Shown here: one piece after another, positions 1 through 9,216 of the stretch
Layout: each line of letters opens with the position of its first letter
Position numbering within the stretch: the first letter of the stretch is position 1
Source of the DNA: GCA-020343675 sp964462945
GTDB lineage: Bacteria > Planctomycetota > Phycisphaerae > Sedimentisphaerales > Anaerobacaceae
Direction: 5' to 3'
DNA: 64,000 bases
Assembly (NCBI GenBank): GCA_964462945.1
Contig: CAYWZW010000003.1
Coordinates: 108,852 to 172,851 of the forward strand
Position numbers and translations under genes: made by a program
The notes under the pieces: generated by a model
What the model saw: the letters and a program-made list of their open reading frames with translations, nothing else
What the model was told of the DNA's origin: nothing
Database searches by the model: none

Positions 1-138
1 CTGGAAAATCCGTTCGGCGAGACCGGCTTTGAAATAGAAGGTGTTCCGCGCGATGCAATTGGCCGCGACGGCAACGATTTGCTCATCAAAACCACAGCCG
101 GACAGGCAATAAGGCTGGCCCGCAAGAATGACAGTTGA
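1..138 (+). CDS. 3' end of a truncated gene, product unknown
   Basis: The reading frame is open from the first base and stops with TGA at 136-138, giving the last 45 residues of a protein whose start lies outside the window. The tail contains ENPFGETGFEIEG and TTAGQAIRLARKND, which looks like a beta-sandwich end of a secreted carbohydrate-active enzyme (a GH95-like tail is possible, but this is only a guess). The next gene starts 19 bp downstream, so the two are probably cotranscribed. Confidence 0.55.
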   Translation: MENPFGETGFEIEGVPRDAIGRDGNDLLIKTTAGQAIRLARKNDS

Positions 139-157
139 GCGTTCAAGGAGCCACGAG

Positions 158-1837
158 ATGCAAAGAGTGACATCGTTTTTTTATGCGGTCATACTTGCTG
201 TCAGTGCGGCCGGCGTCGGCTTCTCAAAGACGTATGACGTCGTGATCGCGTCCGGTCGGATATACGATGGGTCCGGCGGGCCGTCGTATCTCGCGGATGT
301 CGGAATCAAGGATGGCTATATCGCAGCGATTGGGCAGCTCCAGCCGGATGCGGAGCTGGTCGTCGATGCCAACGGTCTTGCCGTGGCTCCGGGTTTTATC
401 AATATGTTGAGCTGGGCGACGGAATCTCTTATAGAAGACGGCAGATCGCAGAGCGATATTCGCCAGGGCGTGACTCTTGAAGTGATGGGTGAAGGATCGT
501 CCATGGGGCCTCTGAACGAGGCGATGAAGCGGGATATGCGTGAGTCCCAGGGGGACGTCAAATTCAGCGTCGAATGGACGACGCTCGGAGAATATCTTGA
601 GTATGTTGTAGGAAAAGGAGTATCGACCAACGTCGCTTCTTTCGTGGGCGCAACGACTGTTCGCGTCCATGCCATCGGATACGAAGACCGCAGACCAACG
701 TCCAGAGAGCTTCAGCAGATGCGCGAACTGGTGAGTCATGCCATGGACGAAGGGGCTGTCGGGGTCAGCTCAGCGCTGATTTACGCTCCCGGCGTTTACG
801 CCGATACGGACGAGCTGATTGCTCTGGCCGAGGTAGCGGGTAAATACGGCGGCATGTATATCTCGCACCTTCGCAGCGAGGGCAATGACCTGCTGGCGGC
901 GCTGGATGAATTGATCGGCACGGCGCGAAAGGCAAACGTTGCCGCGGAAATTTATCATCTCAAAGCGGCCGGCCAATCGAATTGGCACAAGCTTGACGCC
1001 ATGATTGAACGAGTCGAAAAGGCAAGGGCCGAAGGTCTGCGAATCACGGCGGATATGTATAACTATACGGCCGGGGCAACCGGCCTCGATGCCGCCATGC
1101 CTCCTTGGGTCCAGGTCGGCGGACACCGGGCGTGGGTGACGCGGCTCAAAGATGCGACCGTCCGGCAGCGGGTCATCACGGAGATGACGACCCCAACGAC
1201 GGAGTGGGAGAATTTGTTTCTTCTGGCGGGGACTCCGGACAACGTCCTCCTGGTGGAGTTCAAAAGTGAAAAGCTCAGGCCTCTGACCGGCAAAACGCTC
1301 GCGGAAGTCGCCCGGCTGAGGGGAAAATCGCCCGCCGAAACCGCTATCGACCTTGTGGTTGAAGACGACAGCCGTGTTGGCACGGTCTATTTTCTCATGT
1401 CGGAAGAAAACGTGAAAAAGCAGATCAAGCTGCCCTGGGTAAGCTTCTGCTCGGATGCGGCGTCCCTCGCTCCCGAGGGCGTCTTCTTAAAATCAAATGT
1501 CCATCCCCGCGCCTACGGAAACTTTGCCCGGCTGCTTGGAAAATATGTTTGCCAAGAGGAGGTTATTGCGCTGGCCGAGGCGGTCAGACGTTTGACTTCT
1601 CTGCCGGCCGAGAATCTCAAGCTCGACCGGCGGGGAAAACTTGAAAAAGGATATTACGCAGACGTTGTCATTTTCGATCCGCAGACCATTATCGACCATG
1701 CAACGTTTGAAGAGCCGCATCAGTACGCAACGGGGATGGTCCACGTTTTCGTCAACGGCGTGCAGGTGCTCAAGGATGGCGACCACACGGGTGCGAAACC
1801 CGGCCGCGTCGTGCGCGGGCCGGGTTGGAAGAAATAA
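158..1837 (+). CDS. D-aminoacylase-like amidohydrolase, secreted
   Basis: Amidohydrolase-superfamily protein of the N-acyl-D-amino-acid deacylase group, 559 aa. I start it at ATG 158 because AAGGAG lies 7 bp upstream (145-150) and the protein then opens with a signal peptide (MQRVTSFFYAVILAVSAAG); the ATG at 128 overlaps the previous gene and lacks this. The N-terminal beta-sandwich has IASGRIYDGSGG. The usual HxH after the first barrel strand is replaced by GFINMLSW, and the usual Cys ligand by VMGEGSS. The two later histidines (YISHLRSEG, IYHLKAAG) and the Asp (FCSDAA) remain, so a one-metal site with Glu is plausible. Probably acts outside the cytoplasm on D-amino-acid amides or dipeptides. 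Substrate is not shown by the sequence. Confidence 0.85.
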   Translation: MQRVTSFFYAVILAVSAAGVGFSKTYDVVIASGRIYDGSGGPSYLADVGIKDGYIAAIGQLQPDAELVVDANGLAVAPGFINMLSWATESLIEDGRSQSDIRQGVTLEVMGEGSSMGPLNEAMKRDMRESQGDVKFSVEWTTLGEYLEYVVGKGVSTNVASFVGATTVRVHAIGYEDRRPTSRELQQMRELVSHAMDEGAVGVSSALIYAPGVYADTDELIALAEVAGKYGGMYISHLRSEGNDLLAALDELIGTARKANVAAEIYHLKAAGQSNWHKLDAMIERVEKARAEGLRITADMYNYTAGATGLDAAMPPWVQVGGHRAWVTRLKDATVRQRVITEMTTPTTEWENLFLLAGTPDNVLLVEFKSEKLRPLTGKTLAEVARLRGKSPAETAIDLVVEDDSRVGTVYFLMSEENVKKQIKLPWVSFCSDAASLAPEGVFLKSNVHPRAYGNFARLLGKYVCQEEVIALAEAVRRLTSLPAENLKLDRRGKLEKGYYADVVIFDPQTIIDHATFEEPHQYATGMVHVFVNGVQVLKDGDHTGAKPGRVVRGPGWKK

Positions 1838-1869
1838 ACCGGAAAAGACCAAAGATGAGGGCAAAACGA

Positions 1870-3180
1870 ATGGACGAAGCACTAATCTTCAAACGAGCTG
1901 GCTTGCTTTTTCTTGGAATGTCACTCGCCTTTGCGTTTGGAACCTTTGGCGCAGAGCCGACCCAGACTTCCATCGTGGACTATTTCAATGTCGCCAAATT
2001 CGGCGCCGTGGCGGACGGCCAAACCGATGATACGGTGGCATTTCAGCAAGCGTTGGACGCGGCGGGGAAAGCCGGCGGCGGGGTGGTGTATGCTCCGCGA
2101 GGCAGCTATTTCTTCGCTGGCCGCCTGAACGTGCCCAGCGCTATCACGTTAGCGGGCATCTGGCAGTCTGTTCCGGCCCACAATGGCATACGCGACCGGG
2201 GACTTCCCAAGCCCACAGATGACGGTACGACTTTTCTGGTGACAGCCGGTGCAGGCAGTGAGGATGGGCCCGCGTTCATCACGCTCAACACAAATAGCAC
2301 CCTCAAAGGGGTTGTCCTGTACTATCCCGAGCAGAACGTCGATGAGGAGCCCAAACCGTATCCCTGGGCAATCGCCATGCGAGGCAAGAACCCGGCCGTC
2401 CTGGCGGTCGAGATGCTCAATCCGTACAATGGGATCGACGCCACACAGAATGAGCGTCACCTGATTCGTGACGTCCACGGCCAGCCGCTCCGCCGGGGTA
2501 TCATGGTTGACGCCATTTACGATATCGGGCGCATCGAAAATGTTCACTTCAATCCGTGGTGGAGCACAAAACCCAAGCTGTTGCGATGGCAAATGGAGAA
2601 CGGCGAAGCGTTCATCTTTGGCCGCTCCGACTGGCAGTATGTCTATAATACCTTCTGTTTCGGCTACAAGATCGGCTACAAGTTCATCCGCACCAAAGCA
2701 GGCGTCTGCAACGGCAACTTCCTGGGTATCGGGGCCGACGATTGCTACACGGCCCTTGTTGTGGAACAATGTGCGCCATACGGCCTCTTGATCACCAACG
2801 GCGAGTTCGTGTCTTTTCATGGGCCGGATCCCACGATGATTGAAATCGCAGAAAGCAATACGGGAAGCGTCCGCTTTGTGAACTGCGCATTCTGGGGCCC
2901 GTGTAATCAGATCGCGAAGATTGCAGGTACTGGGACCGTCGGTTTCGGCGATTGCACGTTTGTCCAGTGGGGCGGCCAGGACGGGACGCGCCCGGCCATC
3001 CGGGCCCAAAGCGGCACCGTTTTAGTTCGCGGGTGCGAGTTTCGACAAAGTCGGCCACAAATTCAGCTTGCAGAAGAGGTTACCCGGGCCATTATCGCCG
3101 AGAATGTGTTCACAGGCCCAGAACGGATCATCAATCAATCCAAGGGCAACGTTCAGCTCGGACTGAACACCAGCGACTAA
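1870..3180 (+). CDS. pectate-lyase-3-like right-handed beta-helix protein
   Basis: A 436-aa secreted protein with a Pectate_lyase_3/GH28-type N-terminus: FGAVADGQTDDTVAFQQAL followed by GGGVVYAPRGSYFF, the classic opening of parallel beta-helix enzymes and tailspike-like proteins. The start is chosen at ATG 1870, which has GAGG about 10 bp upstream and yields a signal peptide (KRAGLLFLGMSLAFAFGTFG); an in-frame ATG at 1855 and a TTG at 1825 that overlaps the previous gene are alternatives. Catalytic residues cannot be assigned, so the enzyme could be a polysaccharide lyase, a hydrolase or a non-catalytic binder. It is probably in one operon with the preceding amidohydrolase (32 bp gap). Confidence 0.8.
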   Translation: MDEALIFKRAGLLFLGMSLAFAFGTFGAEPTQTSIVDYFNVAKFGAVADGQTDDTVAFQQALDAAGKAGGGVVYAPRGSYFFAGRLNVPSAITLAGIWQSVPAHNGIRDRGLPKPTDDGTTFLVTAGAGSEDGPAFITLNTNSTLKGVVLYYPEQNVDEEPKPYPWAIAMRGKNPAVLAVEMLNPYNGIDATQNERHLIRDVHGQPLRRGIMVDAIYDIGRIENVHFNPWWSTKPKLLRWQMENGEAFIFGRSDWQYVYNTFCFGYKIGYKFIRTKAGVCNGNFLGIGADDCYTALVVEQCAPYGLLITNGEFVSFHGPDPTMIEIAESNTGSVRFVNCAFWGPCNQIAKIAGTGTVGFGDCTFVQWGGQDGTRPAIRAQSGTVLVRGCEFRQSRPQIQLAEEVTRAIIAENVFTGPERIINQSKGNVQLGLNTSD

Positions 3181-3364
3181 AGCTGGAATCGGCAGGCGGA
3201 TGAGTGCTGCGAGGTCCATGTGGAACGCTTAGAAATCTTCCCTGATTTGTACCATACAGACAAGTCTTCATCGTACTAACGGATGGAGGTTACACGGAGC
3301 AGCAGGAAAGTGCTTTTTACAGGAAAATATGGATTGGCCCAGGTGTTCCATAAATAAATGAGGA

Positions 3365-4867
3365 ATGAGTGTGACTAATAGAAAGGTAATAATTATTGGT
3401 TCAGGTATTTCAGGATTATGTGCCGGCTGTTACCTGCAAATGAATGGATATCACACTGAGATATTTGAGTTACGTAACATTCCGGGAGGATTGTGCACTG
3501 CCTGGAAAAGAGGCGGATATACATTTGACGGATGTATTCATTCATTTTCCGGTCTCAATCCGGACTTTAAGCTATGCCGTTACTGGAAGGAATTGATTGA
3601 CACGGAAAAACTCGAATTCTTTTATCACGATGAACTTTTCAGATTTGAAGATGAAAATGGGAATGCAATCAATTTCTTTACTGATCCGGATAGATTGGAG
3701 AAGGAATTAAAATCGATAGCTCCGGAAGATTCAAGGTTTATAGATGGGTTTATCAAGGCAATAAAGAAGTTGTCCAATTATGATACTCTGCCTTCCAAGC
3801 CGCTGGAATTATGGACTCCCCTTGATTATTACCTAAGTCAATTCAAGACCGCTCCGATAATGAAATATTTAGTTCGATGGCGGAAATCATTGAAAGACGT
3901 GACCCAAAAATGCAAGAACCCTTTACTTAAACGCGTTCTAAATCCAGATTTTTTCTCGCATTTTCCTGCTTATTTTTTTCTCTTCAGTCTGGGACAGCTT
4001 CATAATAAAAATGCTGGTTACCCCATCGGCGGCTCGCTTCCTTTCGCGCGCTTATTGGAAAACAGATATTTGGATTTAGGTGGCAGGATCCAATTTAATT
4101 CCAAAGTAACCAAGATCAATGTAAGACATGATCAAGCTATCGGGATAACCTTGGAAAACGGTGAACACCATAATGATGCCGATATCGTAATATCAGCCGC
4201 GGATGGCCATTATACTGTCTTTGAAATGCTGGAAGGAAAATATATTAACGAAAAAATCAGAAAACTGTATAGTGAGCATCCTATGTGGCCTTCAGCGGTA
4301 CTCGTCTCACTGGGTGTGTCACGAACTTTTGAGAATGAACCCTCCCAGATAAATCTATGCACTAAGAAAGCAATGGTAGTGGATGAACGGTCTAAGCTTG
4401 ATGAAATTCCTGTAACCATTTATCATTTCGATCCGACATTAGCTCCTGAAGGAAAAACGTGTATAAGGGTCATATTGAAAACAGATAACTACCAGTACTG
4501 GAATGAGTTGAGAAAAAATAACAGAGAAAAGTATAATCAAGAGAAGGATCGCATTTCCAAAGAGGTCATTGAAGTGCTTGATCGACGTTTTGGGAATATA
4601 GTCAACCATACGGAAGTAATTGACGTGGCAACGCCTGCAACCTTTTACAGGTACACTAACAATTGGAAGGGAAGTATTCAGGGCTGGGAATGGATGCCGG
4701 GGCTGATTCCGGAATTTATCAGAAAAGAATTACCTGGACTCAAAAATTTTTACCTGATTGGTCAATGGGTCATGCCCGGTGGTGGCTTACCTTCTGCCAT
4801 CCTTACCGGCCGGGACATCACGAGGATCATTTGTAAAAAAGATAAACGAAAATTTCGGGTTAGGTAG
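3365..4867 (+). CDS. CrtI/phytoene-desaturase-like FAD oxidoreductase
   Basis: A 500-aa flavoprotein of the phytoene dehydrogenase/all-trans-retinol saturase group. The N-terminal FAD-binding loop is VIIIGSGISGLCAGCYLQ, followed by GGLCTAWKRGGYTFDGCIH; the C-terminal CrtI motif is GQWVMPGGGLPSAILTGRD. Such enzymes saturate or desaturate isoprenoid or fatty-acyl chains with FAD. Codon use is clearly more AT-rich than in both neighbours (many AAA, GAA, ATA, TTA codons), so recent acquisition is likely. The start is uncertain: GAGGA lies directly before ATG 3365 and 6 bp before an in-frame GTG at 3371. There are no carotenoid genes nearby, so the substrate is unknown. Confidence 0.85.
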   Translation: MSVTNRKVIIIGSGISGLCAGCYLQMNGYHTEIFELRNIPGGLCTAWKRGGYTFDGCIHSFSGLNPDFKLCRYWKELIDTEKLEFFYHDELFRFEDENGNAINFFTDPDRLEKELKSIAPEDSRFIDGFIKAIKKLSNYDTLPSKPLELWTPLDYYLSQFKTAPIMKYLVRWRKSLKDVTQKCKNPLLKRVLNPDFFSHFPAYFFLFSLGQLHNKNAGYPIGGSLPFARLLENRYLDLGGRIQFNSKVTKINVRHDQAIGITLENGEHHNDADIVISAADGHYTVFEMLEGKYINEKIRKLYSEHPMWPSAVLVSLGVSRTFENEPSQINLCTKKAMVVDERSKLDEIPVTIYHFDPTLAPEGKTCIRVILKTDNYQYWNELRKNNREKYNQEKDRISKEVIEVLDRRFGNIVNHTEVIDVATPATFYRYTNNWKGSIQGWEWMPGLIPEFIRKELPGLKNFYLIGQWVMPGGGLPSAILTGRDITRIICKKDKRKFRVR

Positions 4868-4886
4868 GCAGGAGGTCGCTATTGGC

Positions 4887-4909
4887 GCTGCTCCAAATTG
4901 CCGAGCAGC
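4887..4909 (+). terminator. possible hairpin after the CrtI-like gene
   Basis: A perfect 7-bp stem (GCTGCTC / GAGCAGC) with a 9-nt loop lies 20 bp after the stop of the preceding gene. No T-run follows, so it is only a weak terminator candidate. Confidence 0.25.
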
Positions 4910-5077
4910 CGCCGGTCACCGATCTTGACCTTGCGCGACACGTGTAATACTCCCGCTTTTTCAGACCAGTAGATAAGGTGGTGTCGCTATGGTATGGTAG
5001 CGTCGGAAAGGAGGCTATTGTGACCCGAGCGACGCCATACGCAGTACGCAATACCAGAGCAGTCGAGGAGCTATTAA

Positions 5078-6652
5078 ATGAGACCCAGTTCATTTTCGAT
5101 GACTATTGGATGGTTAACCATTCTTGTATCTGTCCATCCGGCAGCCCGGCCGTACGAGCTGGCCTTCTCCACTTTCTTTGGGGGCAGCGCTGCTGAAGGT
5201 ATCCGCGATGCAGAAGTAGATACCCTCGGTAACATATACGTGGCAGGGACCACACGCTCTGCGGACTTCCCTACGACACCTGGAGCTTATGACGAGCACG
5301 TTGATACCAGCCGTGGAGCAACACGGTGGGGCTATGACTCGGAGATGTTCGTGGCCAAGTTCAGCCCGACAGGAAAGCTGGTATGGTCAACCATTGTTGG
5401 CGGCCCCAATTCAGAGGAGGCGTATGGACTCGAGATAGACAGCCAAGGTTATGTCGTTGTGCACGGTCGCGGCGCCCAGGGTTCGCCTGTCACGCCGGGC
5501 GTGTATCAGGGACAGTTTAAAGGATGCGGCGGCAAGGATCCGGGGAACCCGCACAACACGGCCCAGAACGCGTACATCTGCAAGCTCACACCCGACGGCT
5601 CTCGCCTTGTGTGGGCGAGCTTCTTCGGCATCGACCACCTGCACCGTGACCTGGCGCTCGATAAGAACGATGACATCTACGTGACCTGGGGTGTGCGCCC
5701 CGACGAGAATGATCCGGCACACTGGAACACGTGGATGGACCCATCCTGGAACGCGAACGCCTTCCAACCTTGTCCCCAAGGCGGGACGGACTGCGGCGTG
5801 GCAAAGATTTCTTCCGACGGCCGCCGCGTGATCTGGGCCACCTACCTGGGCGGATCGGACTATGACTCGATAGAAGCATCCATCGACGTGGACAACGAGG
5901 GGTACGTGTACGTTGGATGCCAAACGAGGTCCATCGACATACCCACGACTCCCGGGGCCCACGACAGAACTCATAACGGCGGCGTGGATTGGTATGTAGC
6001 CAAGCTGTTGCCCGATGGTTCCGGCATTGTCTATGGCACGTATATTGGCGATGAGGGTGACAATTGGCTGAATACCCACAATCTTGTTGTGGACGGCGAC
6101 GGCAATTGCTATTCCTCTACGTGTGCATTTAGCTCCTCGTTCCCCACAACGCAGGGCGCAATTCAAAGGACCCACGCAGGCGGAAGAGTTGATTGGGGCA
6201 TTGTGAAGCTCTCGCCCACAGGAGCTCTGCTGGCCGGCACGCTGCTCGGCGGCGATGGCGCAGACAATCCGGACGGCATACGGGTCGATTTCCAAGGCAA
6301 TCTTGTTCTATTCGGACAGACCGCTTCTGCCAACTTCCCGGTTTCAACCGATGCTTATCAGGGCACCAAGGGTTCACGAGACGATGCTATTCTTGTAAAG
6401 CTCAGTCCGAATCTGGACCGGCTCATCTACGGTACCTTCCTTGGCGGCGGCGGCAACGATGCTGGCCGGGCCGGCTGCATTAGCAGCGACGGCAGCATGA
6501 TCGTGGCAGGTTCGTCTTCAGGCGAAAACTGGCCGACCAGGAATGCGTTTCAAGACGTGTCCAAAGGACCGGGAGATACTATTGTGGCCAGGCTCGCGCC
6601 CGCCGGCACAAGTAAGATCGATCCGACTGCCACGCAAGAGGGAGTCAAATAA
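5078..6652 (+). CDS. SBBP-repeat beta-propeller protein, secreted
   Basis: A 524-aa protein with an N-terminal signal-like segment (SMTIGWLTILVSVHPAA), good ribosome site GAGGAG at 5064-5069, and about seven SBBP (seven-bladed beta-propeller) repeats. Recognisable copies are GNIYVAGTTRSADFPTTPGA, GYVYVGCQTRSIDIPTTPGA, GNCYSSTCAFSSSFPTT, GNLVLFGQTASANFPVSTDA and GSMIVAGSSSGENWPTRNA, with two more degenerate blades between. Seven repeats would close one propeller. Proteins of this kind are extracellular and probably bind ligands or partners; no catalytic residues are seen. Convergent with the next gene. Confidence 0.8.
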   Translation: MRPSSFSMTIGWLTILVSVHPAARPYELAFSTFFGGSAAEGIRDAEVDTLGNIYVAGTTRSADFPTTPGAYDEHVDTSRGATRWGYDSEMFVAKFSPTGKLVWSTIVGGPNSEEAYGLEIDSQGYVVVHGRGAQGSPVTPGVYQGQFKGCGGKDPGNPHNTAQNAYICKLTPDGSRLVWASFFGIDHLHRDLALDKNDDIYVTWGVRPDENDPAHWNTWMDPSWNANAFQPCPQGGTDCGVAKISSDGRRVIWATYLGGSDYDSIEASIDVDNEGYVYVGCQTRSIDIPTTPGAHDRTHNGGVDWYVAKLLPDGSGIVYGTYIGDEGDNWLNTHNLVVDGDGNCYSSTCAFSSSFPTTQGAIQRTHAGGRVDWGIVKLSPTGALLAGTLLGGDGADNPDGIRVDFQGNLVLFGQTASANFPVSTDAYQGTKGSRDDAILVKLSPNLDRLIYGTFLGGGGNDAGRAGCISSDGSMIVAGSSSGENWPTRNAFQDVSKGPGDTIVARLAPAGTSKIDPTATQEGVK

Positions 6653-6683
6653 GAACAGGCCCCGTGATGTCTCGGCCCTCGTC

Positions 6684-7796
6684 TTAGACCTTAAAAAGTA
6701 TCTTGTGCCGGTACAGGAACCACAGAAACAGCCACTTGACGGCCAGAATACCGAGAGGCAGAACCAACGGTGCGACTTGGCCCGCGTTGTTTGCTACGCC
6801 CGCAAGAAAGAAATCGGTGATGCCATCGAAGTTAACAAAGCTTTGCAGGAAGTAGATCGTGATGGGGTTGACCCCGATCACAACAAAGAACAATGTCCAC
6901 TTTCGGTATCCTTTGACGTCGATGAGCCAATAGAACAAAGCCAGCAGCATCAGGCATAAGCCGCCGGAGAACAGCGTGTAGGAGCTGGTCCAGATGATCT
7001 TGATGGTTGGAAAGACAAATCCCCACAAATAGCCGATGGCCAGGCACACCAGGCCGGCCACAGCTAGGCCTGCCGCTTTTTGGTTGCCCGGACGCTGCGA
7101 GCGGAGCCAGTGCCCGGCCAGCGCGCCTAAAAGGACGGTACAAACCGCCGGGAAGGTTGAAATCAGTCCCTCATTGTCCCCGTAGCCGTAGTACAGTTCT
7201 CCCGGAATCAACTGCTGGTCGATATATGAGGACAGACATCCCTCTGCCGTCATCACGCCTGCCCCGAAGCCCGGCACGGGAATCAGCGCCAGAGCGGCCC
7301 AGTACAAAACCAGGACTGCGCCGACGATAATGGCCTGGGTCCGCCATCGTGTATGCACGACCAATATCGCCGCAAAGAAGTAGCACAGCCCGATCCGCTG
7401 CAGCACGCCCGGCCAGCGCATTTGCGCCCACTCGAAACGCAGCAAGTCGTTGAATATCAAACCCAGCAGTATGATCGTGACGCTGCGCTTTAAGATGTGC
7501 AGGTGGATAGAAGCCGGGTTCTGTCCCTGCTGGCGACGGCGGGAAATCGAAAACGGCAGCACGACGCCCACAATGAATAGAAACAGCGGAAAGATCAGGT
7601 CCTCAAAACGAAACCCCTGCCACTCGACGTGCTCGAGCTGCTCTTTAATGGTCTGCGTGACGGGGTGCGGCCATACGTCGGCCAGGCTGCTCAGAACCGT
7701 GCCGCCGCCGATGATCCAGAACATGTCAAAGCCCCGAAGGGCATCGATCGAGAGTAAACGCTCCGCCGGCAAAGCCGGCTCGCTGGTCTTGGACAT
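6684..7796 (-). CDS. HGSNAT-like (DUF5009) membrane acyltransferase
   Basis: A 370-aa multi-pass protein of the heparan-alpha-glucosaminide N-acetyltransferase/NagX family (COG4299). The signature N-terminus is LLSIDALRGFDMFWIIGGG, followed by FRFEDLIFPLFLFIVGVVLP; about ten hydrophobic segments follow. Family members acetylate amino sugars across the membrane using cytoplasmic acetyl-CoA; many bacterial members sit beside sugar-degradation genes, as here beside GH16. The start is ATG 7796 with AGGA 8 bp upstream. It is divergent from the GH16 gene, with a 268-bp shared upstream region. Confidence 0.88.
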   Translation of the reverse strand: MSKTSEPALPAERLLSIDALRGFDMFWIIGGGTVLSSLADVWPHPVTQTIKEQLEHVEWQGFRFEDLIFPLFLFIVGVVLPFSISRRRQQGQNPASIHLHILKRSVTIILLGLIFNDLLRFEWAQMRWPGVLQRIGLCYFFAAILVVHTRWRTQAIIVGAVLVLYWAALALIPVPGFGAGVMTAEGCLSSYIDQQLIPGELYYGYGDNEGLISTFPAVCTVLLGALAGHWLRSQRPGNQKAAGLAVAGLVCLAIGYLWGFVFPTIKIIWTSSYTLFSGGLCLMLLALFYWLIDVKGYRKWTLFFVVIGVNPITIYFLQSFVNFDGITDFFLAGVANNAGQVAPLVLPLGILAVKWLFLWFLYRHKILFKV

Positions 7797-7965
7797 TACT
7801 GAGTCCTTTCAATGAGTTGAATTATCTGAAAGACGCTCCACTGATAATCTGCTCGGCAACACTCCTGAGCCTTATTGTCCACAGTATAACAGACCCACCC
7901 TGTAGAAGCAATTTGCGATGGCGCCCGTTGAGAAAATAGCAGAGATGTTCTTCCCCATGCGAATA

Positions 7966-7974
7966 TGGTATTAT
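7966..7974 (+). promoter_or_regulatory. possible extended -10 for the GH16 gene
   Basis: TGGTATTAT is an extended -10 element (TGN before TATTAT), about 90 bp upstream of the GH16 start. No good -35 hexamer is visible at 17-18 bp, so this is only a candidate. Confidence 0.3.
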
Positions 7975-8064
7975 GCGAGGCAGCGAAAATAGACCGATTT
8001 CGCAAGACGAATGGTAGATTGTGAAGACCCACGAAAACGTGCAGAGCGGGAAAGAGGAAGACAT

Positions 8065-8973
8065 ATGAAGAAACTCAATATTGTCTCGGCCTTTTGTTTA
8101 GCAGCCCTGGCGACTACGGCGATGTCGGGACAAAAGACTGGGATCGAGGACGAGGGGACACCGTGGGCCGGGTACCGGCTGGTCTGGGCGGACGAATTTG
8201 ACAAAGCTGGTCCGCCGGACCCCTGTAACTGGACATACGAGCGAGGTTTCGTTCGTAATGAAGAGTTCCAGTGGTATCAGCCGGAGAATGCCCGGTGCGA
8301 AGATGGTCTGCTCATTATTGAGGGCCGGCGAGAGCGCAAGCTGAATCCCGGTTACAGACCGGATGGCCGGAGCTGGAGGGAGAACAGGCAGTTCTCGGAG
8401 TACACGTCCGCAAGCCTGACGACCCGGGGCTTGCACCAATGGATGTACGGGCGCTTCGAGATGCGGGGCCGGATCGATACACGCCCGGGCCTCTGGCCCG
8501 CGTTCTGGACCTTGGGCGTCGCAGGTCGGTGGCCGGGTTGCGGCGAGATTGATATCATGGAATACTATCGGGGCATGCTTCTGGCGAATGCCGCCTGGGC
8601 TTCGGAGAGGCAATGGGTACCTGTGTGGGACGACGTCAAGATACCGCTGAGCGAATTCAAGGACGCCGGCTGGTCCGCCAAGTTCCACGTATGGCGGATG
8701 GATTGGGACGAGGATAATATCAAACTGTATGTTGACGATGTGCTTCTGAATACCGTTGACGTGAAACAGACGTTCAACAGGGACAAAGAGGGAAAGAACC
8801 CATTCCGTCAGCCGCACTATATAATCCTGAATCTCGCCGTCGGCGGAACGTCCGGAGGCGATCCGGCGAACACGGAGTTCCCAGCCAAGTTCGAGGTGGA
8901 TTACGTTCGCATATATCAAAAGCAGTCTCAGAGCACGACTGCCGAGCCAAACGCTCCGGCGGATACACAATGA
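8065..8973 (+). CDS. glycoside hydrolase family 16 (laminarinase-like beta-glucanase)
   Basis: A 302-aa secreted GH16 enzyme. The catalytic signature GCGEIDIMEYY is present (the two Glu act as nucleophile and acid/base), together with the family features LVWADEFD near the N-terminus, MYGRFEMRGRID and WPAFWTLG before the active site, and FHVWRMDWDEDNIKLYVDD after it. Start at ATG 8065 is fixed by AGAGGAAG just upstream and by the signal peptide (LNIVSAFCLAALATTAMSG). It should cleave beta-1,3- or mixed-linked glucans or a related galactan; subfamily cannot be told by eye. The C-terminus is short and has no binding module. Confidence 0.92.
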   Translation: MKKLNIVSAFCLAALATTAMSGQKTGIEDEGTPWAGYRLVWADEFDKAGPPDPCNWTYERGFVRNEEFQWYQPENARCEDGLLIIEGRRERKLNPGYRPDGRSWRENRQFSEYTSASLTTRGLHQWMYGRFEMRGRIDTRPGLWPAFWTLGVAGRWPGCGEIDIMEYYRGMLLANAAWASERQWVPVWDDVKIPLSEFKDAGWSAKFHVWRMDWDEDNIKLYVDDVLLNTVDVKQTFNRDKEGKNPFRQPHYIILNLAVGGTSGGDPANTEFPAKFEVDYVRIYQKQSQSTTAEPNAPADTQ

Positions 8974-9157
8974 AGTGTGCCATCGATATTCTGCATGATC
9001 GTATTTACCACCCAAGCCGCCCGAGGGAGAAAATTTCGACGGTTCACTAACCTCAAGGTGGCCACCCTGTTGTGGGATAGGTTTTTTCCCCTTTTCTGTG
9101 TTCCTGATGGCGAAAATGAAGGATGGAAAAATTTCTTACGAAAGTTCTATTTTCTTC

Positions 9158-9186
9158 TTGACTATTTGATTATTGTCAAATATATT
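9158..9186 (+). promoter_or_regulatory. promoter and inverted repeat upstream of blaI
   Basis: TTGACT at 9158-9163 and TATATT at 9181-9186 are separated by exactly 17 bp, each one mismatch from the sigma-70 consensus. The inverted repeat TTGAC (9158-9162) / GTCAA (9175-9179) spans the -35 and spacer, where a dimeric repressor such as the BlaI-type protein encoded just downstream would block RNA polymerase. Autoregulation is inferred. Confidence 0.65.
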
Positions 9187-9216
9187 CGTTCTAAATCAAA
9201 TTAGGAGACGAAACAC

